The translations under genes were made by a program, and so were the position numbers. 64,000 nucleotides of DNA from Mycobacterium angelicum. GTDB lineage: Bacteria; Actinomycetota; Actinomycetes; Mycobacteriales; Mycobacteriaceae. Shown piece after piece: positions 25,728 to 35,600 of the stretch. The notes under the pieces are model-generated. The model made no database searches, had not been told where the DNA came from, and worked only from the letters and a program-made list of their open reading frames with translations. The stretch spans positions 124,001 through 188,000 of the forward strand of contig NZ_MVHE01000004.1 in the NCBI RefSeq assembly GCF_002086155.1, given 5' to 3'. The stretch's first letter is position 1; each line of letters begins with the position of its first letter.

Positions 25728-26835
25728 CGTCTGTCCCGACGATCGCGCGCTGCGCTGCGGGCGACGGCAACGGGCGCTCGACCAGATGGCGGCCCACGAT
25801 CTCGACATCCTGGTGCTCGGCCGCCAGGCCAACGTCCGATACGTCACCGGAGCGCCGCAACTGTGGGTCGCCGGGACGCGGCCGTTCGGCCCGAGCTGCG
25901 TCCTGGTGCGGGATACCGGTGCGCTTCATCTGCTCAGCACCTGGGACGAAGGGGTGCCCGAAGACATTCCGCACGAGAACCTTTACGGCATCACCTGGAA
26001 CCCGGCCAACACGATCGCGGCGCTCAAGCGGATTCAGGGTGCGGCCACCGCGCTGCGCGTCGGAACCGATGCGCTGTCACCGGTTTTCGCCGAACTGTTG
26101 CCGGCGGCGTTTCCCAGCGCCGAACTCGTCGACGGGGAACTGGCCATGCGCGCAGCCCGGCGGATCAAGACCGACGAGGAAATCGGCGCGCTGCGTGCGG
26201 CGATCGCGGTGGCCGAAAAGGGCTTAGCCGCAGCGGTATCCGAACTGCGGTCCGGGGTAAGCGAACAAACGTTGGCCGGGGTCCTGTTAGAGGCACTGGC
26301 GGCCGGCGGGGTGAGCACCCCGGCGAATCAGGATGTCGCCTGGGTGACTTCGCGCGAGCATCCATGGCGGCGCTGCGGCGGCGACGGCCGGGTCCAGCCC
26401 GGCGACCTGGTGGCCTTCTCGGCCGGCGTCCTGGCCGGGGGCTACATCGGGGAAGTCGGCCGCACCCTGCCGGTCGGGGACGCCGCGGGAGCGGGTTCCC
26501 TATACCGACGCTGGGATAGCTTGTGGGCCAGGCTGATAGCGGCCTGCGGGCCGGGTGCCGTCGCCGCTGATCTGCTCGCCGCCTACGGCGCGGCGGGGGA
26601 GCCGGCGCCGCCGATGCCGGTGGCCCGCGGGCTGGGTATGGGCTTCGACCCGCCCGTCATCTCAGCGGAGCTGCCGCAGACGGCGGCCGGCGAACGGCTG
26701 GCGCCTGGAATGGTCCTCGCGGTCACGGGCTATGTGTGGGAGCGGGGAATCGGCGCGGTGTTCGGGCGCGAGGCTGTTCTGATCACCGAAGGCGGTCCCG
26801 AAGTGCTGACCAGCAGCCCGTTCTGGCAGGCGTGA
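25708..26835 (+). CDS. M24-family homologue lacking metal ligands (probable pseudoenzyme)
   Basis: A 375-residue paralogue of the preceding gene with the same two-domain layout (YVTGAPQLWVAG, KTDEEIGALR). At the five metal positions of its neighbour it has Ser238, Glu249, Leu309, Thr340 and Arg354, so a dinuclear metal centre is very unlikely. The frame is intact over its full length, which argues against simple decay. It may be a structural partner of the active M24 enzyme or have another function. It overlaps its neighbour by 20 bases; ATG 25717 is a second possible start. Confidence 0.8.
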   Translation: MTHMSVDVCPDDRALRCGRRQRALDQMAAHDLDILVLGRQANVRYVTGAPQLWVAGTRPFGPSCVLVRDTGALHLLSTWDEGVPEDIPHENLYGITWNPANTIAALKRIQGAATALRVGTDALSPVFAELLPAAFPSAELVDGELAMRAARRIKTDEEIGALRAAIAVAEKGLAAAVSELRSGVSEQTLAGVLLEALAAGGVSTPANQDVAWVTSREHPWRRCGGDGRVQPGDLVAFSAGVLAGGYIGEVGRTLPVGDAAGAGSLYRRWDSLWARLIAACGPGAVAADLLAAYGAAGEPAPPMPVARGLGMGFDPPVISAELPQTAAGERLAPGMVLAVTGYVWERGIGAVFGREAVLITEGGPEVLTSSPFWQA

Positions 26836-27259
26836 GTGCCCCAATCTCAGGTCGAACCGCCGCTGACCGGCTATACCGTCGTTTCGACCTCTCCAGCGCA
26901 ATAGCGGCCGCCTGGACAGCTGGATCGCAGCGCTGATGACATCGTGGCAGCGCTGTGGCGTGTGGGCGTGCCGGTGGCCAAGGTGATGCAGCCGCATCGG
27001 CAGACAGAGTTGGCCCAGCTGGAATCGCGCGGCTTTTTGGAAACGGTCGGAAGGCCCGGTCAACGGCCCGGCTAGGCTCAGCACCGTGCCGATGCGCTTC
27101 TCCGGTGGTCCGTGCCGGTTCTACACTCAGCCCGCACCACTGCTGGGACAGCACAATCACGAGCTGTTGACCGAGCTGGGCGTGACCGCCGCGCAGATCG
27201 CCGAACTAGCAGCCGAGGGCGTCATCGGCCACGCACCGGCCGGGTACGGGGTCACCTGA
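26836..27259 (+). pseudogene. CaiB/BaiF (family III) CoA-transferase remnant
   Basis: Three pieces of one family survive. Codons from GTG 26836 give PPLTGYTVVSTSPA, the start of a CaiB domain, ending in TAG at 26902. The same frame continues with VAALWRVGVPVAKVMQPHRQ, a C-terminal block, to a TAG at 27072-27074. A different frame from 27086 to 27259 gives MRFSGGPCRF and PAPLLGQHNHELLTELG, the family C terminus. So there is a large internal deletion (several hundred residues), a nonsense codon and a frameshift. The gene sat in the P450 operon and probably activated its product with CoA. Confidence 0.8.
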
Positions 27260-27261
27260 TC

Positions 27262-28068
27262 ATGCCCATCGGGCCTGAACGCATTCTGCTCACCGACCGA
27301 GTCGCCGTGGTGACCGGTGGCGGCTCGGGTATTGGGCGCGGCATCGCTGCGGGCCTCGCGGCCTTCGGCGCCTCGGTGGCCATATGGGAGCGGGACCCCG
27401 AAAGCTGTGCACAGGCGGCGGAACCCCTTGGCGCCCTGGCTATCACCGCCGACGTCCGGGACGGCGGCCAAGTCGACGCGGCCCTGCAACGCACCCTGGC
27501 CGAACTCGGTCCGGTCACGATCCTGGTGAACAACGCCGGCGGCGTGTTCTCGTCGCCGCTGCTGGAAACCACCGAGAACGGGTGGGATGCGCTCTACCGC
27601 GCCAACTTACGGCATGTGCTGTTGTGTACCCAGCGTGTCGCGCGGCAACTGGTCAGCGCCCAGACGCCCGGCAGCATCATCAACCTGGCATCGATCGAAG
27701 GTGCCCGTGCCGCACCGGGTTACGCCGCGTACGCCGCAGCCAAGGCCGGCGTCATCAACTACACCAAGACCGCAGCGCTGGAACTGGCCACCCATGGCAT
27801 ACGTGTCAACGCCATAGCACCCGACATCACATTGACCGAGGGACTGCTACAGCTTGGCGGCGATGCGGCGCTGGCCGGTGTGGGTAATGTCGTCCCACTG
27901 GGACGGGCCGGCCATGTTGACGAAATCGCCGGCACCGCCGTATTTCTCGCCTCGGACATGTCGAGCTACATCACTGGACAGACGATCCACGTCGACGGTG
28001 GAACGCACGCCGCGGGCGGCTGGCATCACAATCCGCAGACCGGGGAATACCAACTCGGGCCCAGGTAG
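27262..28068 (+). CDS. SDR-family oxidoreductase
   Basis: A 268-residue short-chain dehydrogenase with TGGGSGIG, NNAGG, LASIEGA for the serine, YAAAK and IHVDGG, plus a short tail (HHNPQTGEYQLG) typical of some mycobacterial SDRs. ATG 27262 begins two bases after the CoA-transferase remnant. It is probably the last gene of the run that begins with the TetR regulator. It meets the convergent narK gene with only two bases between the stops. Confidence 0.83.
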   Translation: MPIGPERILLTDRVAVVTGGGSGIGRGIAAGLAAFGASVAIWERDPESCAQAAEPLGALAITADVRDGGQVDAALQRTLAELGPVTILVNNAGGVFSSPLLETTENGWDALYRANLRHVLLCTQRVARQLVSAQTPGSIINLASIEGARAAPGYAAYAAAKAGVINYTKTAALELATHGIRVNAIAPDITLTEGLLQLGGDAALAGVGNVVPLGRAGHVDEIAGTAVFLASDMSSYITGQTIHVDGGTHAAGGWHHNPQTGEYQLGPR

Positions 28069-28070
28069 CA

Positions 28071-29513
28071 TCACGCCGGCGTCAGCGCCGGTGTGTTCGT
28101 GGCGGTCTTGGCGGCCGGTGCCCGGTTGGGAGTGCGGACGTACACGAACCAGGTGATCGCGGCGCACAGTACGTAGAAGCCCAGGAACACCCAGAACGCC
28201 GTCGTCGCAGACTTCGCGGGCGACAGATACGACGCCCGCAGCACGATGTTGATGCCGACGCCGCCGAGCGCGCCGATGGCCCCGGCGATCCCGATCAACG
28301 CACCCGACATCCGCCGCGACCAGGCGGCCTTCTCGGCGGGGCCGCAACCGTCCAGGCTCTGTGCCTTGGCGTCCAGGACCGAGGGGATCATCTTGTATAC
28401 CGACCCGTTGCCGATTCCCGACACGATGAACAGCGCGACGAAACCGGCCACGTAGGCAGTGAGCATTCCGCCGGACAGCGCGCTATGCGTGGCGTCGCCC
28501 ATCTCGCCGAAGGCGACGAGCCAGCCGGCCGCGGCGATCATCGCGACGAACGTGTATAGCGTGACCCTGCTGCCGCCGATGCGGTCCGACAGCCAGCCAC
28601 CCATCGGCCGGGCGATGGAGCCCAGCAGCGGGCCGATGAAGGCGATCTGCGCGGCGTGCAGCGCCGCCTGGGCCGTCATCGCCGGGGTGATCGTGGCGCC
28701 GTGGCTGAGGTTGGCCAGAAAGCTTATTTGCAGCACCTGCCCGAACGCGAAGGAATAGCCGATGAACGATCCGAAGGTGCCGATGTACAGCAACGCGATC
28801 AGCCACGAGTCGCGGTAGCGCATCACGTCCATCATGGACCGGCCGTCGGTGCGCTGACTGGACAGGTTGTCCATGAACAGTGCGGCGCCGACCGCTGCGA
28901 CCGACAGCAGCACCAGATACACCGCGCACACCCAATGCGGGGAGCGGTTGCCAGCCAGGGCGATCACCATCAGTCCGACCAGCTGGATCGTCGCCACGCC
29001 GACGTTGCCGCCGCCGGCATTGAGGCCCAGGGCCCATCCCTTGAGCCGTTGCGGGTAGAACGCGTTGATATTGGTCATCGACGAGGCGAAGTTGCCGCCG
29101 CCGAACCCGGCGACCGCCGCGACAACCAGATATGTGGCGTAGGACGTGCCGGGATGTGCCATGAAATACAGCGTCAATATCGTTGGGACCGCGAGTGCCA
29201 GCGCCGCGAACATGGTCCAGTTGCGGCCGCCGAACCTGGTGACCGCGAAGGTGTAGGGCAGCCGCAGGAACGCCCCGACCAGTGTCGGCATCGCCACCAG
29301 AAAGAACTTCCCGGCGACGTCGATGTGGTAGACGTTCTGCGGCATGAACAGGACCATCACCGACCAGATCGACCAGACGGAGAACCCGACGTGTTCGGCC
29401 ACGATCGACCAGATCAGGTTGCGGCGCGCGATCTTCGCGCCGCCGTTGTTCCAGGCGTCGACGTCTTCGGCGTCCCAGTCTTCGATGGTGTGTTGGCGCA
29501 CCTGTATTGGCAT
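28071..29513 (-). CDS. narK: NarK-type nitrate/nitrite transporter (MFS)
   Basis: A 480-residue 12-helix transporter of the nitrate/nitrite porter group. Two glycine-rich nitrate signatures are visible: GFGGGNFASSMTNINAFYP and the later SGIGNGSVYKMIPSV. It carries nitrate in, or exchanges it for nitrite, at the inner membrane. It lies 111 bases downstream of narI on the same strand, so it is either the last gene of the nar operon or has its own promoter. M. tuberculosis has several NarK paralogues in other positions; which one this equals was not decided. Confidence 0.9.
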   Translation of the reverse strand: MPIQVRQHTIEDWDAEDVDAWNNGGAKIARRNLIWSIVAEHVGFSVWSIWSVMVLFMPQNVYHIDVAGKFFLVAMPTLVGAFLRLPYTFAVTRFGGRNWTMFAALALAVPTILTLYFMAHPGTSYATYLVVAAVAGFGGGNFASSMTNINAFYPQRLKGWALGLNAGGGNVGVATIQLVGLMVIALAGNRSPHWVCAVYLVLLSVAAVGAALFMDNLSSQRTDGRSMMDVMRYRDSWLIALLYIGTFGSFIGYSFAFGQVLQISFLANLSHGATITPAMTAQAALHAAQIAFIGPLLGSIARPMGGWLSDRIGGSRVTLYTFVAMIAAAGWLVAFGEMGDATHSALSGGMLTAYVAGFVALFIVSGIGNGSVYKMIPSVLDAKAQSLDGCGPAEKAAWSRRMSGALIGIAGAIGALGGVGINIVLRASYLSPAKSATTAFWVFLGFYVLCAAITWFVYVRTPNRAPAAKTATNTPALTPA

Positions 29514-29624
29514 GCCATCACAGTAGGAATGTGTTGTTGCCGCAACGATTCCCGTGATGACCCGTGTGCTACAACCTGATCACAAACGCGATTTGCGGCC
29601 GGTGAGCTGTCGGTGCACTGCTCG

Positions 29625-30368
29625 TTACACCCAGCGGCTGCGGGCCGGAGGTGCCTCGGGCGCTGCCCACGCTCTCGCGTATCGGTTGCCTGATGCCTTC
29701 TGCGGATCCCGGCTGCGGTAGACGAGATCGGGACGCGTCAGGTATCCGATCGGCGCACTGAACATGTGCACCAGCCGGGTGTAAGGCCAAATGCCAAGCA
29801 GCACAAGCACTATAAACGCGTGCAACTGAAACGTCCACGGCGCCTCAGCCATCAGATCCACCGCCGGATGCAGCGAAAACAAGCTGCGGAACCACGGCGA
29901 AACGGTATCGCGGTAGTTGTAGCGGGCGAACACGTTGGTCAGCGTATTGAGCATCCCGGTCACCAGCGCGCCGGCCAGCAGCAAGTACATCAGCCTGTCG
30001 CTGCGGGACGTCGCCTGACGCACCGCGGGCACCGTAACACGCCGGTAAAGCAGGATTCCCAGGCCGGCAACTACGGCGAAACCCGCAAGTGAACCCATCG
30101 TCACGGCCGCCAAATGGTAAGCGGTCTCGGTGATTCCGGCCGCGGAGGTCCACTTTTGCGGAACGAGCAGACCCACCACGTGGCCACCGAACACGCCGAG
30201 CAGGCCGAAGTGGAACAGCGGGCTGCCTAGGCGCAGCAGCCGGCTCTCGTGTACCTGTGACGATCGCGTGGTCCAGCCGAACTGATCGGTGCGATAGCGC
30301 CAGATATGCCCCAGCACAAACGAAGTCAGCGCAATGTAAGGGGCGATCATCCACAGCAGGCCGGTCAT
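29625..30368 (-). CDS. narI: Respiratory nitrate reductase gamma subunit NarI
   Basis: A 247-residue membrane subunit with five hydrophobic segments. It carries the two b hemes that take electrons from menaquinol to NarH; candidate histidines are in GSPLFHFGLLGVFGGHV and in the C-terminal FQLHAF and TRLVHMF segments. ATG overlaps the narJ stop (ATGA). The product anchors NarGH to the cytoplasmic membrane. Confidence 0.93.
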   Translation of the reverse strand: MTGLLWMIAPYIALTSFVLGHIWRYRTDQFGWTTRSSQVHESRLLRLGSPLFHFGLLGVFGGHVVGLLVPQKWTSAAGITETAYHLAAVTMGSLAGFAVVAGLGILLYRRVTVPAVRQATSRSDRLMYLLLAGALVTGMLNTLTNVFARYNYRDTVSPWFRSLFSLHPAVDLMAEAPWTFQLHAFIVLVLLGIWPYTRLVHMFSAPIGYLTRPDLVYRSRDPQKASGNRYARAWAAPEAPPARSRWV

Positions 30369-31033
30369 CGACGACCGCCGGCGGTGAGCGGGTCCATCGC
30401 GAACGGTTCCAGGCCGACGTCCTCGCCGGGCGGGCCCTGTGCGGCCAACTCGGCAATCCGCCGGCGGTCCGCGGTGCTGATCGGCGGCAGCGTGGACAAG
30501 ACCGCCGCCAGCACATCGGCATAGCTAGATTCACTGTCTACCAGCGATAGCCGCAACAGCTCCAGAACCGGGACATGCTCGCCGAGCAACCGCCGCCCCT
30601 GCGAATAGTCGATCGTGGCGGCGAATTCGAGAACCAGCGGCAGGTAATCGGGTAGTTCGCCATCGCCCAGCTGTATCCCGGCCTGGCGGTAAGCGTGCTT
30701 GAACCGCAGCAATGCCATGCCGCGCTTGCGGGTATCGCCGTATGCGTAGTAGGTCAGGTGCAGCGTGGCGCGGCGACGCATGTCGAAGGTTTCGACGTAG
30801 CGGGCGGCGAGCTGTAGCTGATCTGCGCTGCGGATCTCACCTAGGAAGCCCAGCAAGGGCGCGCCGACCGATATGGGCAATTCCGTTGTCGCAGCGACGA
30901 GTTGATCGGCCATTGCGAGCATCTGCTGTGCGGGGTAGTCCAGCAGCAGCGCGGCTATGCGCCATACCAGTCGCTGGTCGCGCTCGGGCAGCCCAATGCT
31001 GTCGGTGCGGCCCTTGCGGGTCAGCGTTTTCAT
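30365..31033 (-). CDS. narJ: Nitrate reductase assembly chaperone NarJ
   Basis: A 222-residue TorD/NarJ-type chaperone, needed for cofactor insertion into NarG and absent from the final enzyme. Family blocks include YVETFDMRRRATLHLTYYAYGDTRKRG (shown here by its parts FDMRRRATLHLTYY and DTRKRG) and LPDYLPLVLEFAA. It overlaps narH upstream and narI downstream by four bases each. Confidence 0.93.
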   Translation of the reverse strand: MKTLTRKGRTDSIGLPERDQRLVWRIAALLLDYPAQQMLAMADQLVAATTELPISVGAPLLGFLGEIRSADQLQLAARYVETFDMRRRATLHLTYYAYGDTRKRGMALLRFKHAYRQAGIQLGDGELPDYLPLVLEFAATIDYSQGRRLLGEHVPVLELLRLSLVDSESSYADVLAAVLSTLPPISTADRRRIAELAAQGPPGEDVGLEPFAMDPLTAGGRR

Positions 31034-32634
31034 TTGGTGGGCACCAGCCCGTCGGTACTCTTGCCGTCCCAGTTGAGCAGGTTGCGGGCCTTGCCGGAAT
31101 GGCCGTTGCCGGTGCCGGAATGGCCGTTGCCGTTGGTGAGATGGAACTTATCGGCCATGGCGTCGAACGCCGTCATCCCGGGCCCGCCATCGCTGTCGAG
31201 ACTGCATCCGGTGGCCAGCGCGTCGAGCCGGTGCGCGTCCGAACCCGCGCCGTTGGGAATGACATAGCGGTCGGCGTACTTGGCGATCGCCAGCAGCCGG
31301 TACATCGATTCGATCTCCTCGCCACGCAGCTGCACCGACGCCGGGATCGTGTCGTCGAATTCCTCACCCAGGCTGGCCGCCCGCATGTACGACCGCATCG
31401 CCGCAAGCCGTTGCAGCGCAAGGCGAACCGGCCCGACGTCGCCCGCGGTGAACAGCTCGGCCAGGTATTCGATCGGTACCCGCAGCGCGTCGATGGCGCC
31501 GAACAAGTTGTTCTTGTTCTCGCCGTCGTGGCCCGTCTTGGCCAGCACATCGACGACGGGGGACAGCGGCGGGATGTACCAGACCATGGGCATGGTGCGG
31601 TACTCGGGGTGCAGCGGCAGCGCCAGCTGATAGTCGACGATGAGCCGGTATACCGGCGAATTCTGTGCTGCCTCAATCCATTCGGTGGAGATCCCGGCGC
31701 GCTCGGCCTCGGCGACCACCCGTGGGTCGTGCGGGTTCAGGAAGACACCCAGTTGCGCGGGATACAGGTCCTGCTCGTCTGGTACCGACGCCGCGGCCGT
31801 CACGGCATCGGCGTCGTACAGCAGCACCCCGATGTAGCGCAGCCGCCCGACACACGTCTCCGAGCACACCGTCGGAATGCCCACCTCCACCCGTGGGTAG
31901 CAGAAGGTGCACTTCTCGGCCTTGCCCGTCTTGTGGTTGAAGTAGATCTTCTTGTAGGGGCAGCCGGTGACGCATTGCCGCCAACCGCGACACCGGTCCT
32001 GATCGACCAGCACGATGCCGTCCTCGCTGCGCTTGTAGATCGCGCCGGACGGGCAGGAGGCGGCACAGGCGGGGTTGAGGCAGTGCTCGCAGATGCGGGG
32101 CAGGTAGAACATGAACGTCTGCTCGAACTCGAGCTTGACCTTGTCGGATATGTTGGCCAGCAATGGATCCCGGCCCACCTGATCGGGGCCGCCGCCGAGG
32201 TCGTCGTCCCAGTTGGCGCCCCAGGTCACCTTGGTGTCCTGTCCGGTGATCAGTGACTTGGGGCGGGCCACCGGAGTGGTGTCCATCGCCGGGGCGGCAA
32301 GCAGGTTCTCGTAGTCGTAGGTCCACGGGTCGTAGTAGTCCGACACCGTCGGCAGGTCCGGATTGGCGAAGATGTTCAACAGCCGGCGCAACTTCGACCC
32401 GGATTTCAGCGTCAGCTTCCCGCGCTTGTTGAGCGTCCAGCCGCCCTTCCACTTCTCCTGATCCTGATAGCCGCGCGGATATCCCTGTCCGGGGCGGGTT
32501 TCCACGTTGTTGAACCAGGCGTACTCCATGCCGCCGCGGTTGGTCCAGGCCTGTTTGCAGGTGACGCTGCAGGTGTGGCAGCCGATGCACTTGTCGAGGT
32601 TCATCACCATCGCGAGTTGGGCCATGACTCTCAT
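31030..32634 (-). CDS. narH: Respiratory nitrate reductase beta subunit NarH
   Basis: A 534-residue iron-sulfur protein. Four cluster motifs are visible: CIGCHTCSVTCK, CEHCLNPACAASCP, CRGWRQCVTGCP (Trp replaces one Cys, the 3Fe-4S site) and CTFCYPR with CSETCVGR. It passes electrons from NarI to NarG. ATG 32634 lies two bases after the narG stop; ATG 32625 is possible. A Gly/Asn-rich stretch with the repeated NGHSG near the C terminus looks like a recent duplication. Confidence 0.94.
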   Translation of the reverse strand: MRVMAQLAMVMNLDKCIGCHTCSVTCKQAWTNRGGMEYAWFNNVETRPGQGYPRGYQDQEKWKGGWTLNKRGKLTLKSGSKLRRLLNIFANPDLPTVSDYYDPWTYDYENLLAAPAMDTTPVARPKSLITGQDTKVTWGANWDDDLGGGPDQVGRDPLLANISDKVKLEFEQTFMFYLPRICEHCLNPACAASCPSGAIYKRSEDGIVLVDQDRCRGWRQCVTGCPYKKIYFNHKTGKAEKCTFCYPRVEVGIPTVCSETCVGRLRYIGVLLYDADAVTAAASVPDEQDLYPAQLGVFLNPHDPRVVAEAERAGISTEWIEAAQNSPVYRLIVDYQLALPLHPEYRTMPMVWYIPPLSPVVDVLAKTGHDGENKNNLFGAIDALRVPIEYLAELFTAGDVGPVRLALQRLAAMRSYMRAASLGEEFDDTIPASVQLRGEEIESMYRLLAIAKYADRYVIPNGAGSDAHRLDALATGCSLDSDGGPGMTAFDAMADKFHLTNGNGHSGTGNGHSGKARNLLNWDGKSTDGLVPTK

Positions 32635-32636
32635 CG

Positions 32637-35600
32637 TCAGTACTCCACTTCCTGCGAGCGTCGCCTGATCGTGGTGACCTCGTCGCGCTGGTTTCCGGTG
32701 GGGCCGTGGTAGTTCAGGGCGAAGGACTGCTGGGCGTAGCCGCCGATCAAGTGAGACGGCTTGATCATGATCCGGGTCAGCGCGTTGTGGATACCGCCGC
32801 GCTTGCCGGTCTTCTCGGTACGGGGCACGTCCACCGCCTTGTCCTGCGCGTGGTACATGAACACCAGTCCCTCGGGCATCCGGTGGCTGACGATCGCCCG
32901 CGCATTGACCACACCGTTGCGATTGGTGCATTCGATCCAGTCGTTGTCCTGGACGCCGATCTTCGCCGCGTCGACGTCGGACATCCAAATCGCCTGTCCG
33001 CCACGGGAAAGTGTGAGCATGTACAGGTTGTCCTGGTATGCGGAGTGGATCGACCACTTGGAGTGCGGAGTCAGGTAGCGCACCGTGATCCCGCCGCTGG
33101 TGTCACCAACCGCCGGCTCGTTGAACAGCGCCGTCATGTCCAGCGGTGGCCGGAAGATTGGCAACTGCTCGCCGAGTTCGCTCATCCAGTCGTGATCGAG
33201 GTAGAAGTGCTGGCGGCCGGTCAGCGTGTGCCACGGCTTGAGGCGTTCGGTGTTGATCGTGAACGGTGAATACCGCCGGCCTCCGGTCTCCGACCCGGAC
33301 CACTCCGGTGAGGTGTTCACCGGAACCGGGCGAGACTGTGTGTCGGCGAAGCTGATTCGCCGCCCTTCGTTCTCTTTCGCGAGGTCGGCCAGTTCGATGC
33401 CGGTGCGACGCTGCAGCGCCTCGAAGCCCTCGACGGCCAGGCGCCCGTTCGTCGTTCCGGACAACGCCAGGATCGCCTCGGCGGCGTGAATGTCCTTGGT
33501 GAGCAACGGTCGTCCCGCAGCCGCTCCGGACAGCGCCGTACCGTTGACGCCGCGCAGATACTCGACCTCCGCCTCGGGATGCGTGGTGACTCCCTTGACG
33601 GTGAGGCCGACCGTTTCGACCATCGGCCCCAGCGCCGCCATCTTCTCGGCGATCGCCGGGTAGTCTCGTTCGACCACAACCAGGCGCGGCATGGTCCGGC
33701 CCGGAATCGGCTCGCATTCACCGGCTTTCCAGTCCAGCACTCGTCCGCCCGGTTGTGCGGTCGCGTCTGCGCTGTCGTGTTGCAACGGCACCGCGACGAT
33801 GTCTTTGCGCTTCCCCAGGTGCTTTTCGGCCAGCCAGGAAAAGCCGCGGGCGATTCGGTGGAACGCCTCGAAGTCGGTCTTGGTTTCCCAGGGCGGCGAG
33901 ATGGCCGGCGAGAACGCGTGCACGAACGGGTGCATGTCGGTGCTGGACAGATCGTGCTTCTCATACCAAGTGGCGGCGGGAAGGACGATATCGGAAAACA
34001 GTGTGGTGCTGGTGTTCCGGAAGTCCAGCGATAACAACAGGTCCAGCTTTCCGGCCGGCGCCTCGTCACGCCAGCGCACCTCTTGTGGACGCACCGCGTC
34101 CATATCGCGTGCGGCGACGTTGGAATCGGTACCCAGCAGGTGTTTGAGGAAGTACTCGTTGCCCTTCGCCGACGAGCCGAGCAGGTTGGAGCGCCAGACG
34201 GTAAGGCAGCGCGGGAAGTTCTCCGGGGCATCCGGGTCTTCGCACGCGAACGAAAGGTGGCCGGACTTCAGCCCGTCCACGACGTGCGCCGGTGCATCCT
34301 TGCCCAGCCGATCGGCCTCGTCGGCCAGATCCAGCGGGTTGCGGTTGAACGTGGGATAGCTCGGCATCCAGCCCAGCCGGCTGGCCAGCGCGATATTGTC
34401 GGCCGCGGTGCGTCCGGTGAACCGGCCCTCGGCCAGCGGGGAGGCCATCACCTCCGAAGTGAACGGGTCATAGCGCCACTGGTCGGTCGACAGATACCAG
34501 AACACCGTGCCCTGCATCTGCCGCGGCGGCCGCTGCCAATCCAACCCGAAAGCCAGCGTCGACCATCCGGTTACCGGCCGGCACTTCTCCTGGCCGACGT
34601 AATGCGCCCAGCCGCCGCCGTTTACCCCCTGGCAGCCGGTCAGCATCACCAGCGTGAGGAACGAGCGATAGATCTGGTCGGAGTGGAACCAGTGGTTGGT
34701 GCCAGCGCCCATCAGGATCATCGACCGGCCGCGGGAGCGTTGCGCGTTGTCGGCGAATTCCCGCGCGATCCGTTCGGCCGCCTGGGCGGGTACGCCGGTG
34801 ATCGGTTCCTGCCAGGCCGGGGTGTACGGGTGGTCAGCGTCGTCGTAGTCCGCCGGCCACTCGCCGGGCAGGCCGGAGCGGTGCACGCCGTACTGCGCGA
34901 GCAGCAGATCGAAGACGGTCGTAACCCGTTGACCGGCAATGATTCTCGTCGGAACACCGCGCGTTAAGATGCCGGGCCGGTCGCCGTCGAACCGCGGCAA
35001 TTGCACCGCCGTCACGTTGCTGCCAGTGCCGTGCAGGGTCAGCAATGGGTCCACGCCGTGCAGGTCGAGGTTCCAATTGCCCTCACCGGATGCGGTGAAC
35101 CGGTGTCCCAGTGAACCGTTCGGTACCACCGGGTTGCCCTGGGCGTTGAGTAGCACCGTCTTGGATGCCGCGCCTTCGCCGCTGTCGCCGAGGTCGGTTG
35201 CGGTAAGGAACTTTCCGGGTAGCCATCGTCCGTCGCGCTCGGTCAGCGTCACCAGGAACGGTAGGTCGGTGTACTTCTTCACATAGTCGGTGAAGTAGGG
35301 GGTCGTGCGTTCGACGAAGAATTCCTTGAGGATCACGTGGCCCATCGACATCGCCAGCGCGGCGTCGGTGCCCGGCCGCGCCGGCAGCCACTCGTCGGCG
35401 AACTTCGTATTGTCCGCGTAGTCAGGTGAGACCACGACGACCTTCTGGCCGCGGTAGCGGGCCTCGGTCATGTAGTGCGCATCGGGCGTGCGGGTGACCG
35501 GGACGTTGGAGCCCCACATGATCAGATAGCCGGCATCGAACCAGTCGGCCGATTCCGGGACGTCGGTCTGGTCACCGAAGACCTGGGGCGAGGCCACCGG

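Noticed and set aside
27112..27261. Upstream extension of the SDR gene at 27262
   Set aside because: This stretch reads as CoA-transferase C terminus in another frame, and the SDR motif begins just after ATG 27262.
30712..32256. Plus-strand frame of 514 codons opposite narH
   Set aside because: Shadow frame over clear narJ/narH coding with cluster motifs on the other strand.
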